Made by a program: the position numbers and the translations under genes. Source: CAZSNT01 sp964607765 (lineage in GTDB: Bacteria > Verrucomicrobiota > Lentisphaeria > Oligosphaerales > JABHEG01). Taken from it: a stretch of 39,754 nt of DNA. Positions within the stretch are counted from its first letter, which is position 1; every line of letters starts with the position of its first letter. The notes below the pieces were generated by a model. That model did no database searches. It was not told the origin of the DNA and was given only the letters and a program-made list of their open reading frames with translations. Shown piece by piece: positions 30,801 to 36,730 of the stretch. The stretch covers positions 1-39,754 of the forward strand of contig CAZSNT010000092.1 of assembly GCA_964607765.1 (NCBI GenBank), in the 5' to 3' direction.

Positions 30801-33434
30801 GCGGACGGCATCCAGCGCATCGATCGCAGCACCGTGGATGACATCGACACGATCGCCGCGGAGTTCGCCGCCGTCGAACAGCAGATGGATGCGGCAAACA
30901 ACGGGCACAATCCGTTGGGGGTCTCTCCGGGTGCCGTGCCGTTTGATATCGATCCCACTTACCTGGAGGTCGGATCCAGCATCCAAGGCAAGTTCCATTT
31001 CGACCAAATCTATGACCGGGCGCTGGCCGCATTGCGCAATGCTCATCGCACGTTCGATTACGCCAACGAGCTCGACAACCGGGTCCGCAAGGTGGCCACT
31101 GACATCGAGGCGTTCGCCGAAGACGTGACCGAACAGGACCGCGATCTGCGCAACCGCCTCATCGAGATCTTCGGCACGCCGCATGAGGGCATGATCGGCC
31201 CCGGCAAGATCTACCCCGAAGCCTATGCCGGTCCGGACCTGATCCTCTATCAGTACGTGGACGTACGCGAGGTCACGAACGAAACCGTGCCGGAGGCCAG
31301 CAAGGAGTGCAAACTGTTCCTCAACAGCTTCAATCAGGGCATATATCCCAAACTCACCGTCGAGGAAGAGATATTCGGCGGCATGCTGGGCCTGGACAGT
31401 GTAGACGGGGGAGCCTACGAGAACATCTATGCCCCCTACTTCATCAACGACGCGTCGCCGTTCAACGAACAGTCGGCCACGAATGTGGAGTACGTCACCA
31501 ACGACCGCGTCTTCGAGCTGGACTTGCCTGTGATGGCCAAAGGCTATGCGTTCGTGCCGCCCGAAGACTGGGGCGTGCGCGGCTCCACAGGACGCATACA
31601 GCAGGAGATCAAGGAACTCGTAATCCTCGAAGCCGAGCTTGCCAAAGCCATCAACTACTACGACAACCTGGTCTATGACTTCAAGCGCGACTTCTCCGAC
31701 CTCAACCAGCGCGCCGACACGTCCAATTACGTCATCAAACGAATGAAGGACAACAAAGAGAAGATAGACGATCTGCAGGATGACATCATGGGCTTCTCCG
31801 CGGCCGCCGAGATGTTCGATTGGACGGCCGATGAGATCGAGTTCTGGATAGGGGCAGCCATGGAAGCAGTTCCCGATAACATGGTCTTCGGACTGGCCAG
31901 CGGGGGGGACATGGCCGCGCCAGCCAAGGCCGTGCTTCTGATTGGCGGCATAGCCAAAACCGTCTTCAAGCTCACTGCACTTGGGTTCAGGATGGGCGTG
32001 CTGGAAAAGGAACAGGAACTCGAGCTCTACGACCACGAGGTACAGATCGACATCGAGGAGAAGGAGCGGGAGTTCGAAATCCGTGAGTTGTTCCACGAGT
32101 TGGCAAGCTGGATTGGGGAAGAACCCAACGCGCGTCTTGACGTGTTCGCCCAGCTCGAGAGGCTGACGCAGATGAGCGACCAGACCCGTACGACGATCAA
32201 GGAAGGCTGGCGCCTGGTCAATGAGCGCAAGGCCTTCAACGTCAACACGGCCGCCGTGGTGCAGCGGAACCGGTACAAGGACATGACGTTCCGCGTCTTC
32301 CGCAACGACGCGCTGCAGAAGTACCGTGCCGCGTTCGATCTGGCCGCGCGCTACGTCTACCTGGCTGCCAAAGCCTACGACTACGAAACGAACCTGCCCC
32401 TGGATCATCCGGCGTCGCCGCAGGGCATCCTCGAGGACATTGTCGCTGCCAGGTGTCTTGGCGCCATCGACCATGGCGAGCCGGTCATAGGGCCCAGGGG
32501 ACTGGCTGATCTGCTGGCCCGGCTCAAGGAGAACTACGACGTGCTGAAACCCCAGTTCGGCGTCAACAATCCCCAGTTCCAGACCGGGCGTTTCTCACTG
32601 CGTCACGAACTGTTCCGCATCAAGCCCGAGAGCTACTTGCAGAGCACGAGTGCAACATCGGCAGAAATCGCCGATGCCAACCGGCTCTGGCGCCAAACCC
32701 TGGCCCGGTACCGCGTCGACGATCTCTGGCAGGTGGCCGAGTACCGCAGGCATTGCCGGCCGTTCACATCCAAGTACAGCGGCGCACAGCCCGGGCTGGT
32801 GATTCCCATGCCGACGTCCATCGTCGCGGGAGAGAACTTCTTCGGCAAGCCTGCCGGTGCCGGTGACAACGTGTTCAACCCAACCGCGTTCGCCACCAAG
32901 ATCAACGCTGTCGGGCTGTGGCTGGAGAACTACGATCAGTGGGCCATGATCTCCACGCCATACGTTTACCTCGTCCCCGCGGGCAGCGACGTCATGTACA
33001 TCCCCACGGGCAGCGAGCTGGAGGTGCGCACCTGGAACGTCGAAGACCAGGTCATCCCGGCACCGTTCGCCATCGGTGACCACGAGTTGGCCGACCCGGA
33101 CTGGATCCCGATCCGCGACAGCCTGAGCGAAGGCATCGGCCAGATCCGGCGCCACGCCTCGTTCCGAGCCTACGGCGATACCGGCGTCTACGACGAAAAC
33201 CAGATGACGTTCAGCACGCGTCTGGTCGGCCGCTCGGTGTGGAACACGCGCTGGGTCCTGATCATCCCCGGCGTCAGTTTCGATGCCGATCCGGACACGG
33301 GCCTGGACACCTTTATCTACGGGAAACTCAAGCCCGGAGGCAATGCCGCCGGCGATCCCGAACAGAACCGCGACCTGAACGGGGTCAAGGACCTCCGGCT
33401 CGCGTTCCAGACATACAGCCACAGTGGAATCTAG
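21849..33434 (+). CDS. Giant (3861 aa) exported protein, TcA-toxin-like C-terminal region
   Basis: The N-terminus has a long polar stretch (1-42) before a hydrophobic core (43-53), with cleavage likely after THA (59). Residues about 65-460 have repeated [GD]G.IY..G-type blades, suggesting a propeller. About 684-1334 and 1500-1680 contain at least seven 70-100 residue modules (LTISLNEAYTTASTVMSSVN; VTLRLNEFHNPTVDDVLAAV; LTVRIDAGTTSLGKAIEAVN). About 2150-2212 repeats the short module of the LamG protein. DVTADGFIDEYD (2840-2851) fits an EF-hand/dockerin calcium loop. The C-terminal third is largely helical: a coiled coil (3248-3320), a hydrophobic Gly/Ala-rich stretch (about 3328-3384), a second coiled coil (3386-3470), then FRNDALQKYRAAFDLAARYV (3485-3504) and FSLRHEL (about 3580). 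That order and those motifs resemble the pore and TcB-binding end of Tc toxin TcA subunits. Function is inference; it could also be a structural surface protein. Confidence 0.8.
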   Translation: MNRRPDTAQHIQAATAMRGGGNGPCEALIVHDRRRGRGSWLRGMVLFCAALLTAETTHAIESFLVAKLNHEFVQSAVGRDGTIYVLSEYNNDSYLVRYDRNGTPVSSPLKVSDYRPKRFVYAQHKLEADKDRLYVAVEAGSSDQLLKCTLDCKVESSRDTDNNHEVTDIAYSPDEDEIIIYGEDSSLRVIPYSSSLVRQSGLYWGSSSKYDAKNVTTDATGQIYAGYTDDANVLIAKLNADVDDKIKDVTYDVGGISSDESMNAVQYTNGFVYAGGFFKYEGNVEWTWGEGMTSETLYDGLLIRFDTNLANAEAAAVRGTNIRVVDLSADPEGNIYAVGTMAEGQAMFLHGAQDVPKPDSDEEDQLLYAKYGAPGNGLFVAKLDKDLQWKWVLLPTEIMPTQVKGIAVEWNEVNQKLMVSGSIHGEMKLGTTTVGHLGEWSGFLAVVNKDGSMADKVRLEIRAEANVTKDDSDAMQVRQDVEKMLSPVLPYRGDDVDLIKGSEVLASVPELLYFDANDEIIRHPNEPEKSPPTEQQIRNLAEKRFESTGYAVEDEPIQGSASSYKFEIQDDTALVFTWDVDYSLIVSHNLDGTQGVLDSEASGNPDPVVKKHWIPAQEIITAEIDGIVDDVDVDNVGRRFVPYAYWAGGASDPYNKSTGQGNILGEVPPVTITTSGGTLGGNARATLPSSEETHDRLLFRSTNPGSGANGQRIVYSDAGGNTDTADVAPFDGTTLTISLNEAYTTASTVMSSVNAAADASPFEVELMTGSDGSAPIFLHGGQSVALQGGDDGVTASTIVPDATSFSITRNDVGGEVLVTFVEATGATPVGAYFTEDENKLWISVELGTTTLGDVETDVNNLEGGELFGAVVAAADEAEVIDVLPVDVTMAKEEESVTPGVLADYTIEFTAVDVGTDGNDIEIEYETYDSWLDPSPVRVQTVGDLVTLRLNEFHNPTVDDVLAAVNEKGANNAPLYTITGALGTNVDGITQMPAAIDLPANPTPLVGGRAPRAAEAEFTIDHSDHSELVLEANELGERVYIEAEQVEAILRGVTFKTVDDGSVTGDSAEVDYDFGSTLTVRIDAGTTSLGKAIEAVNNHAKAKQVFAAKAADDSDGTGLLTPAMDVTAGGRPNTADTAAYMVERLDGVVFEAVGESDIEIQFLQVDVEDPTPVYDAGEKRLTLNVVLDQTTLGDIQQRAVTALDGDGKPLFTAVALTEDTSPDQVAFPDPANLSLQFAGGSLSRRAFLAFNPPGTDNELTFVAKQMGTHGNNYRIKLVEDATVAEDSPRISFSGDVVTITHSPDGATINSVREAIENYAKTEPSFPIEVSRETFYVFPALEDRQKVRQFVMDRPATITYEWKTQYSLQMSTTSSKSAALPYVQIQVPKGYQSDSSGSGEFWYDAGSHVKIGGRYRSGKQQLRGWNAGTGHMDVNGSIHDLREKETINGYEYRMAEIQSLKYGTVVQWDYGDRIFDQRITIGNPVNKEMIKAAAALPSNDNEYLQLTVYTDTKADTVTVVSGPPGTLGDNVQIWDDVADLFYPLRPSVYQIEWATSDPDHIVIARVTAGYPDAPVPNTLSYRITLTADGIELRHHTVSDTGGALREPFALLSEKAGHNPVLDQLRVKFPDSGGSLNEATVTYQDNLLTISINHGKTTGETIVDAINACANCPYTADTVGVRTLPLGDRFKGDPASWTHVTKVVNGVADIAPVNLEPSAKDAFQFLELGYSQSRALVAESKFTAAATGYSTLVFSVNESGIGKGDLSEEKLHVRTVRTELWSESLVHDAAVVGTKVTSAYDTAGLGTGAVVHAKSRYNIYVHDRLEPSGPIFPVNQHFTGDPEDDLVVVWYRNYLYEPQINWPYQTVQYAVTWPPTDTSNGYDRIVIASSLGSEGKKWVSDDDLTAGTAPEEQDVYDPELFGDITVYVQDDPAFGGYNPNEEHALTASSFLSRADPNPPQAAFALRNDLNTIDHDSTYTSDPFVLVQYRDLISDEWNMRIYKVEKYDTRDVYEFTIPNIDFTYSYMFELPTRAGEIILAPHPLDIVIGALPPTATYGVDLDPPANAPETKQKVYFEDHKGWCWSRSGDSDESDGLDDARCTVHFFYPLQPSFYYVEDHDKDGSAQTPGEPVPWLPPAGVSATQAASTALTQNVDAGVAVQVTVASTAGLDVGDYVGIADGERSEFGLRITKIEGQVLTIERMFLEKRSGAELSLRHSPVAVTYTSVWPDDVATLKVGETLTYSGGEFRADHPVSRNKYGDEFTTPGLPGVLAWAAGEIVFDSENPPLDSSVMGSDYTARLFPAMSTRQVPLSTADYELSSNLLPASGNIIVDEARYYFKGLSASLQKRVFYDPLFQKLGVFGILNDRVLGDATLTAAPPAVYVLEPNILTPGERDEILALSENTKWKDAVKALYNLTRDPKEVVADGAQADGWYAGLQLDPGTKEIEQEQALGVGLAVVANPGLLKPAATPGVRYVTLAENNHEDLGAAPVSLHIIRVVVGDKNTPQNNPNGLTAEHFRYRGALKTVLSDNVFDEKIIVRHTADFGGFADDLTFEWYYRGEDGTTALLPDQEPAKWLMFPVADQGVGKYQISLEGTGPVIIRDNWFFMRYRHNEERFPEDPAPPNDVAPYQWVGAGNSRPPDDGELPEETYLPQLVMGWVKRVLDAINPYEARIKDFKNNEAPATYVDMIQQLGQRYEGPVALNPDKDVIENVGLIELYTTVMERAKSLSIDLATPVTDGAVCNAIQLASTRLADFYMLLGNEAYADALDPTIGFGSENIEYGHMAPAIFTFQNQLDTLLDEELSLLRGNDEYHARPVYNRLFWNFTKGEGEAAYALSYNIADVTADGFIDEYDAMVMFPQGHGDAWGHYLTAIKTQYDLLQHSFFNWQQRSEFYNLMDIVLDVDYRDERKFAQIAAARARAGKAVVDSTYRDRYVEDPAGQWQGYTDTDEDRAWGVEGWARRAGQGAMFDWLAANALIPAEYPDPEADGIQRIDRSTVDDIDTIAAEFAAVEQQMDAANNGHNPLGVSPGAVPFDIDPTYLEVGSSIQGKFHFDQIYDRALAALRNAHRTFDYANELDNRVRKVATDIEAFAEDVTEQDRDLRNRLIEIFGTPHEGMIGPGKIYPEAYAGPDLILYQYVDVREVTNETVPEASKECKLFLNSFNQGIYPKLTVEEEIFGGMLGLDSVDGGAYENIYAPYFINDASPFNEQSATNVEYVTNDRVFELDLPVMAKGYAFVPPEDWGVRGSTGRIQQEIKELVILEAELAKAINYYDNLVYDFKRDFSDLNQRADTSNYVIKRMKDNKEKIDDLQDDIMGFSAAAEMFDWTADEIEFWIGAAMEAVPDNMVFGLASGGDMAAPAKAVLLIGGIAKTVFKLTALGFRMGVLEKEQELELYDHEVQIDIEEKEREFEIRELFHELASWIGEEPNARLDVFAQLERLTQMSDQTRTTIKEGWRLVNERKAFNVNTAAVVQRNRYKDMTFRVFRNDALQKYRAAFDLAARYVYLAAKAYDYETNLPLDHPASPQGILEDIVAARCLGAIDHGEPVIGPRGLADLLARLKENYDVLKPQFGVNNPQFQTGRFSLRHELFRIKPESYLQSTSATSAEIADANRLWRQTLARYRVDDLWQVAEYRRHCRPFTSKYSGAQPGLVIPMPTSIVAGENFFGKPAGAGDNVFNPTAFATKINAVGLWLENYDQWAMISTPYVYLVPAGSDVMYIPTGSELEVRTWNVEDQVIPAPFAIGDHELADPDWIPIRDSLSEGIGQIRRHASFRAYGDTGVYDENQMTFSTRLVGRSVWNTRWVLIIPGVSFDADPDTGLDTFIYGKLKPGGNAAGDPEQNRDLNGVKDLRLAFQTYSHSGI

Positions 33435-33470
33435 GGTAGTGGTTAGGCGCTGGTCGCCAGGCTCTGGCCG

Positions 33471-33522
33471 CTGAACACTGAACACTGAATCCTGCTGGAC
33501 AGCAGGAAACACTGAACACCGA
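33471..33522 (+). repeat. CACTGAA heptamers with an embedded hairpin
   Basis: CTGAACACTGAACACTGAA starts at 33471 and AAACACTGAACACC follows at 33507-33520. Between them TCCTGCT GGAC AGCAGGA (33490-33507) forms a perfect 7-bp stem. The layout (palindrome between CACTGAA tracts) parallels the junction at 17542-17715. Confidence 0.65.
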
Positions 33523-33546
33523 CAATACTGAGCCCCGATCGGCAAC

Positions 33547-33550
33547 GGAG
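33547..33550 (+). promoter_or_regulatory. Shine-Dalgarno of the Calx-beta/RTX gene
   Basis: GGAG lies 8 bases before the ATG at 33559 and supports that start. Confidence 0.6.
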
Positions 33551-33558
33551 TTAGCCCC

Positions 33559-36414
33559 ATGAAAGAACGCAACAGACTCCTTTCGACGATAGCAGCGTGT
33601 CTGCTTACAGCGGCAGCCTGTCTCGGGGCCGGCATACTGGAGCCGAGCACGGTGTTCTACGGCAGGATCATCAATCCCACCAGCGGCCAGCCCTACCTGG
33701 TCACGGCGGGCAGCCTGTCGTGGACGATCCGGGTGCCCGGGCGGCAGGATGTGACGCTCGAGACCGAGCTGAAAGCACTGAACGACGGCCAGTGCTCGTA
33801 CCGGTTGGACGTGCCGCACGAGGCGCTCGGCCTGGGCCTGGACGCCGATGCGCGGACCGTGCCGTTGAGCTTGAGCGATGTCGTGTTCGAGCACTCCGCG
33901 ATCGTGGTCAACGGCAGCCCGGCCCGAATCGCGACCGACGCGACGACGTTCGCTGCCAACCAGACCACACGTGCGTTCACGCATCGGCTCGACCTCGTCG
34001 TGGAATACGCCCTGCCCGACACCGACGGGGATGGCATGCCGGACTGGTGGGAAGACCGGAACGGGTTGGACAAGCAACTCAGCGATGCCGCGGCCGATAC
34101 CGACGGCGACGGGAAGACGAACCTGGACGAGTTCACGCACGGCACCGACCCCAACGTCGACAACACGATCCCCGTGCTCGTAACGACTCGGCTCTTCGCC
34201 TACGAGCGCGGCACGACCGGCGTCCGACTGACGGCGCTGGACATCGACAGCGATCCGGGGGATCTGCGCTATACCGTGACTCAGGCTCCAGGTATCGGCA
34301 CGCTGCGGCTCTGCGGCGGCGCCGACGGGGTGACGGGCGCGTTGGCTCCCGGTCAGCCGCTCGCTGCCGGAGACACGTTTACCCAGGCCGACGTGGACGG
34401 CGGCCGACTCGTCTACGAACACGACGCCGACGGAACGCAGCAGACAGCGTTCGCCCTCTGTCTGCAGGACGAAGACGCAACCCACGCCGCGGCCACCGGT
34501 ACGGTAGCCGTCACCGTCTACCGCCCCGCCGTGGCTGACGGCGAGCAGCCTTCGTGGCCCGTCGCCTGGCTGGACAGCTTCGCCGGCTCACGGGCCGATA
34601 TCCTGGACGCGGTTGCGGGGCTGCCCGCGCAGGACGGACGCCGCATCGCCAACTACCTGTCAAGCCGGTGGCTCGGCGCTGTTGTCCGGGACGCGGCAGA
34701 CGCCACACAACCCGTCGTTCTCCTGGCGCCCAGCACCGGGTGGAGCCCCCAGCCCTACGCAGAGCAATTCGTTCCTGCTTGCGGAGCTGATGCGCCGCAG
34801 ATGCTGACCGGCGGCGACGGCAACGACACAATCTCGGGCGGAGTGGAAGATGACGTCCTCGACGGCGGTCCAGGCAGTGACACGCTGCAGGGCGGCGCGG
34901 GCAGCGACGTGTTCGTGTTCCGCGGTGCCGGACACGGCAACGACACCGTCACCGACTTCGATCCTGCTGCTGACTGGCTCGACCTGTCCGGGGTCCTGGC
35001 CGCCCCGGCCGGCGATCTTGCCAATTGCGTGGAAGTCGCCGAAACGCCCGCGGGAACGACCATCGCGATCGATGCGGACGGCGACGGCAGCGGTTTCACC
35101 GACATGATCATCACGCTGGCGGGCACTGCTCTCGGCGAGGACAAACTCTACACGCTGTGGAGTGCGGGCCGCCTCGACGTAGGCGACCTGACGCTGACGC
35201 CACGCCTCAGCATCGCCGCCGGCCCGAAGGCGGCGAGCGAAGACGGCCCTGTCAATGGGACGCTGACAGTCACACGCGCCGGCTCGCCCGAGGCCGCCCT
35301 GACCGTCGGTCTGCTGGTCACGGGCTCCGCCACGAACGGCACGGATTACGCCTACGTTCCGCCCCAGATCAGCGTGGCCGCCGGACAGCGCTCGGCTACC
35401 ATCACGATCGCCCCGTTTGCCGACGCGCTGACCGAAGGCGGTGAGACGGTGGAGGTCACGCTGCTTCCCAGCGACGGGTACGATGTAGGTACGGAGCGCA
35501 AAGCGACCGCCAGGATCGAGGACTTGACCGAGAGCATCGCTCTCAAGATCGTCAGACCGGTAGCTTTCACGGATTCGCAGACGCCGGCTCTGCTGCTGGT
35601 CACACGTACAGGCCTCACATCGCGTACCACAAACGTGCTGCTTCAGGTCGGAGGCAGTGCCGCGAACGGAACCGACTACGACTTTGTCTCGCCCGTGGTC
35701 ACTTTGGCCGCCTGGCAGACCAGCGCAGCAATCAGCATCACGCCAAGCCCCGGTGTTGTTCCGGATGACGGTCGCGAGACCGTCGTGCTGAAAGTTCTCG
35801 CCGATCCGACCGGAAACTATGAGGTCGGCGAGCCGGGGATGGCCGAACTCGAGATCGCTGAGAACGCTGCAGGTCTGACCGTGTGGCGCCAGGCGAATCA
35901 GCCCGACCACCCGGACCTGGACCCGGACCGCGACGGGCTGCTGAATGTTGAGGAAGCTGCGCTCGGCTCGGATCCGGCCCGGCCCACGCTCGTGCTGGAC
36001 AAAGGCTGGAACCTGGTCAGCACGCCGCGAGTCGTGGGCTCAGCTCAAACGCTGAAGGACCAGTTGGGCGGTAGTTTCCTCGGTACGGTGTGGACCTGGG
36101 CGGACAACCATTATGTTGCCGTGTCCGAAGACGCACCGCTGCAGCCCGGCCGCGGCTACTTCGTCCTGTGCGCCGAACCCGCGTGCGTGGATCTGCCCGA
36201 CACGCCGGAAGCCGATGGCGACACAAACCTGGAAGCCGGCTGGAACCTGATCGGGGTCATCCGGGGCGGCAGCCGCGCCACACCCGCCATGGAGGCGTTC
36301 ACGATCAATGGTCTTGTCGGCGGGCAGTACCGCACAGTCGCTCCGAACGACCTGGCGCCCATGCACGGCTACTGGCTCTTCGCGCCACGTGCAACGGCAG
36401 TAGTCCTGCCCTGA
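33559..36414 (+). CDS. Calcium-binding surface protein: TSP3, CSPG, RTX, two Calx-beta, two GWN modules
   Basis: Predicted 951 aa with a signal peptide (1-24). Domains in order: an N-terminal beta region (30-150); thrombospondin type-3-like calcium loops DTDGDGMPDWWE (154-165) and DTDGDGKTNLDEF (180-192); a CSPG/cadherin-like repeat (about 206-325); RTX nonapeptides (417-450: GGDGNDTIS, GGVEDDVLD, GGPGSDTLQ, GGAGSD). The RTX part runs into VTDFDPAADWLDLSG (464-478), the module normally found at the extreme C-terminus of type I secretion substrates. Two Calx-beta domains follow (about 549-657 and 659-768, each with NGTDY), then another TSP3-like loop (DLDPDRDGLLNVEEA), then two GWN modules (GWNLVSTP at 816 to GRGYFVL; GWNLIGV at 894 to HGYWLF). 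The Sec signal plus an internal RTX block suggests the RTX block is used for calcium folding rather than type I export. Probable role: calcium-dependent adhesion. Confidence 0.85.
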   Translation: MKERNRLLSTIAACLLTAAACLGAGILEPSTVFYGRIINPTSGQPYLVTAGSLSWTIRVPGRQDVTLETELKALNDGQCSYRLDVPHEALGLGLDADARTVPLSLSDVVFEHSAIVVNGSPARIATDATTFAANQTTRAFTHRLDLVVEYALPDTDGDGMPDWWEDRNGLDKQLSDAAADTDGDGKTNLDEFTHGTDPNVDNTIPVLVTTRLFAYERGTTGVRLTALDIDSDPGDLRYTVTQAPGIGTLRLCGGADGVTGALAPGQPLAAGDTFTQADVDGGRLVYEHDADGTQQTAFALCLQDEDATHAAATGTVAVTVYRPAVADGEQPSWPVAWLDSFAGSRADILDAVAGLPAQDGRRIANYLSSRWLGAVVRDAADATQPVVLLAPSTGWSPQPYAEQFVPACGADAPQMLTGGDGNDTISGGVEDDVLDGGPGSDTLQGGAGSDVFVFRGAGHGNDTVTDFDPAADWLDLSGVLAAPAGDLANCVEVAETPAGTTIAIDADGDGSGFTDMIITLAGTALGEDKLYTLWSAGRLDVGDLTLTPRLSIAAGPKAASEDGPVNGTLTVTRAGSPEAALTVGLLVTGSATNGTDYAYVPPQISVAAGQRSATITIAPFADALTEGGETVEVTLLPSDGYDVGTERKATARIEDLTESIALKIVRPVAFTDSQTPALLLVTRTGLTSRTTNVLLQVGGSAANGTDYDFVSPVVTLAAWQTSAAISITPSPGVVPDDGRETVVLKVLADPTGNYEVGEPGMAELEIAENAAGLTVWRQANQPDHPDLDPDRDGLLNVEEAALGSDPARPTLVLDKGWNLVSTPRVVGSAQTLKDQLGGSFLGTVWTWADNHYVAVSEDAPLQPGRGYFVLCAEPACVDLPDTPEADGDTNLEAGWNLIGVIRGGSRATPAMEAFTINGLVGGQYRTVAPNDLAPMHGYWLFAPRATAVVLP

Positions 36415-36497
36415 GCGGCACGCTGACCGTTGCAGACGACGGATCACTATGACAGTGAATAGCCTGCCATCTCAAGCTTGGGCCGCCCCCCCGTTGC

Positions 36498-36515
36498 CCG
36501 GGTCTCCCGACCCGG
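36498..36515. repeat. Hairpin
   Basis: CCGGGTC, loop TCCC and GACCCGG form a perfect 7-bp stem at the left side of the 33-bp array. Confidence 0.45.
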
Positions 36516-36547
36516 CTGTCAGTGGCATGCAGCGTGATCTTCCTCAC

Positions 36548-36699
36548 GGCAAGACACCCGGCTCAGGAGAGCCGGGCTACGGCAGGACACCCGGCTCAGG
36601 AGAACCGGGCTACGGCAGGACACCCGGCTCAGGAGAACCGGGCTACGGCAAGACTCCCGGCTTGGGAGAGCCGGGCTACGGCAGGACACCCGGCTCAGG
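36548..36699. repeat. 33-bp tandem palindromic repeats (4 full + 1 partial)
   Basis: Units start at 36548, 36581, 36614, 36647 and 36680. Each contains the palindrome CCCGGCTC AGGA GAGCCGGG; the second and third copies read GAACCGGG. Unit 4 has compensating-type changes (CTTGGGAG), consistent with selection or copying of the paired form. It is a REP-like array just before the MAM-like gene. Confidence 0.85.
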
Positions 36700-36730
36700 G
36701 CGCGGGGGCACGCGCTCAACGCTGGGCAGC

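Larger units (their letters stand above)
36415..36730. other. 316-base gap with hairpin and 33-bp repeat array
   Basis: This lies between the Calx-beta gene and the MAM-like gene. The reading frame of the downstream gene happens to stay open through it (from 36449), because 33 is a multiple of three. The translation is a monotonous GRTPGSGEPGY repeat placed in front of a signal peptide, so it is read here as non-coding. Confidence 0.6.

Noticed and set aside
36548..36699. GRTPGSGEPGY repeats as a genuine collagen-like protein segment
   Set aside because: They lie before a complete signal peptide, and the DNA palindrome is preserved in each unit. Read-through is explained by the 33-bp period.
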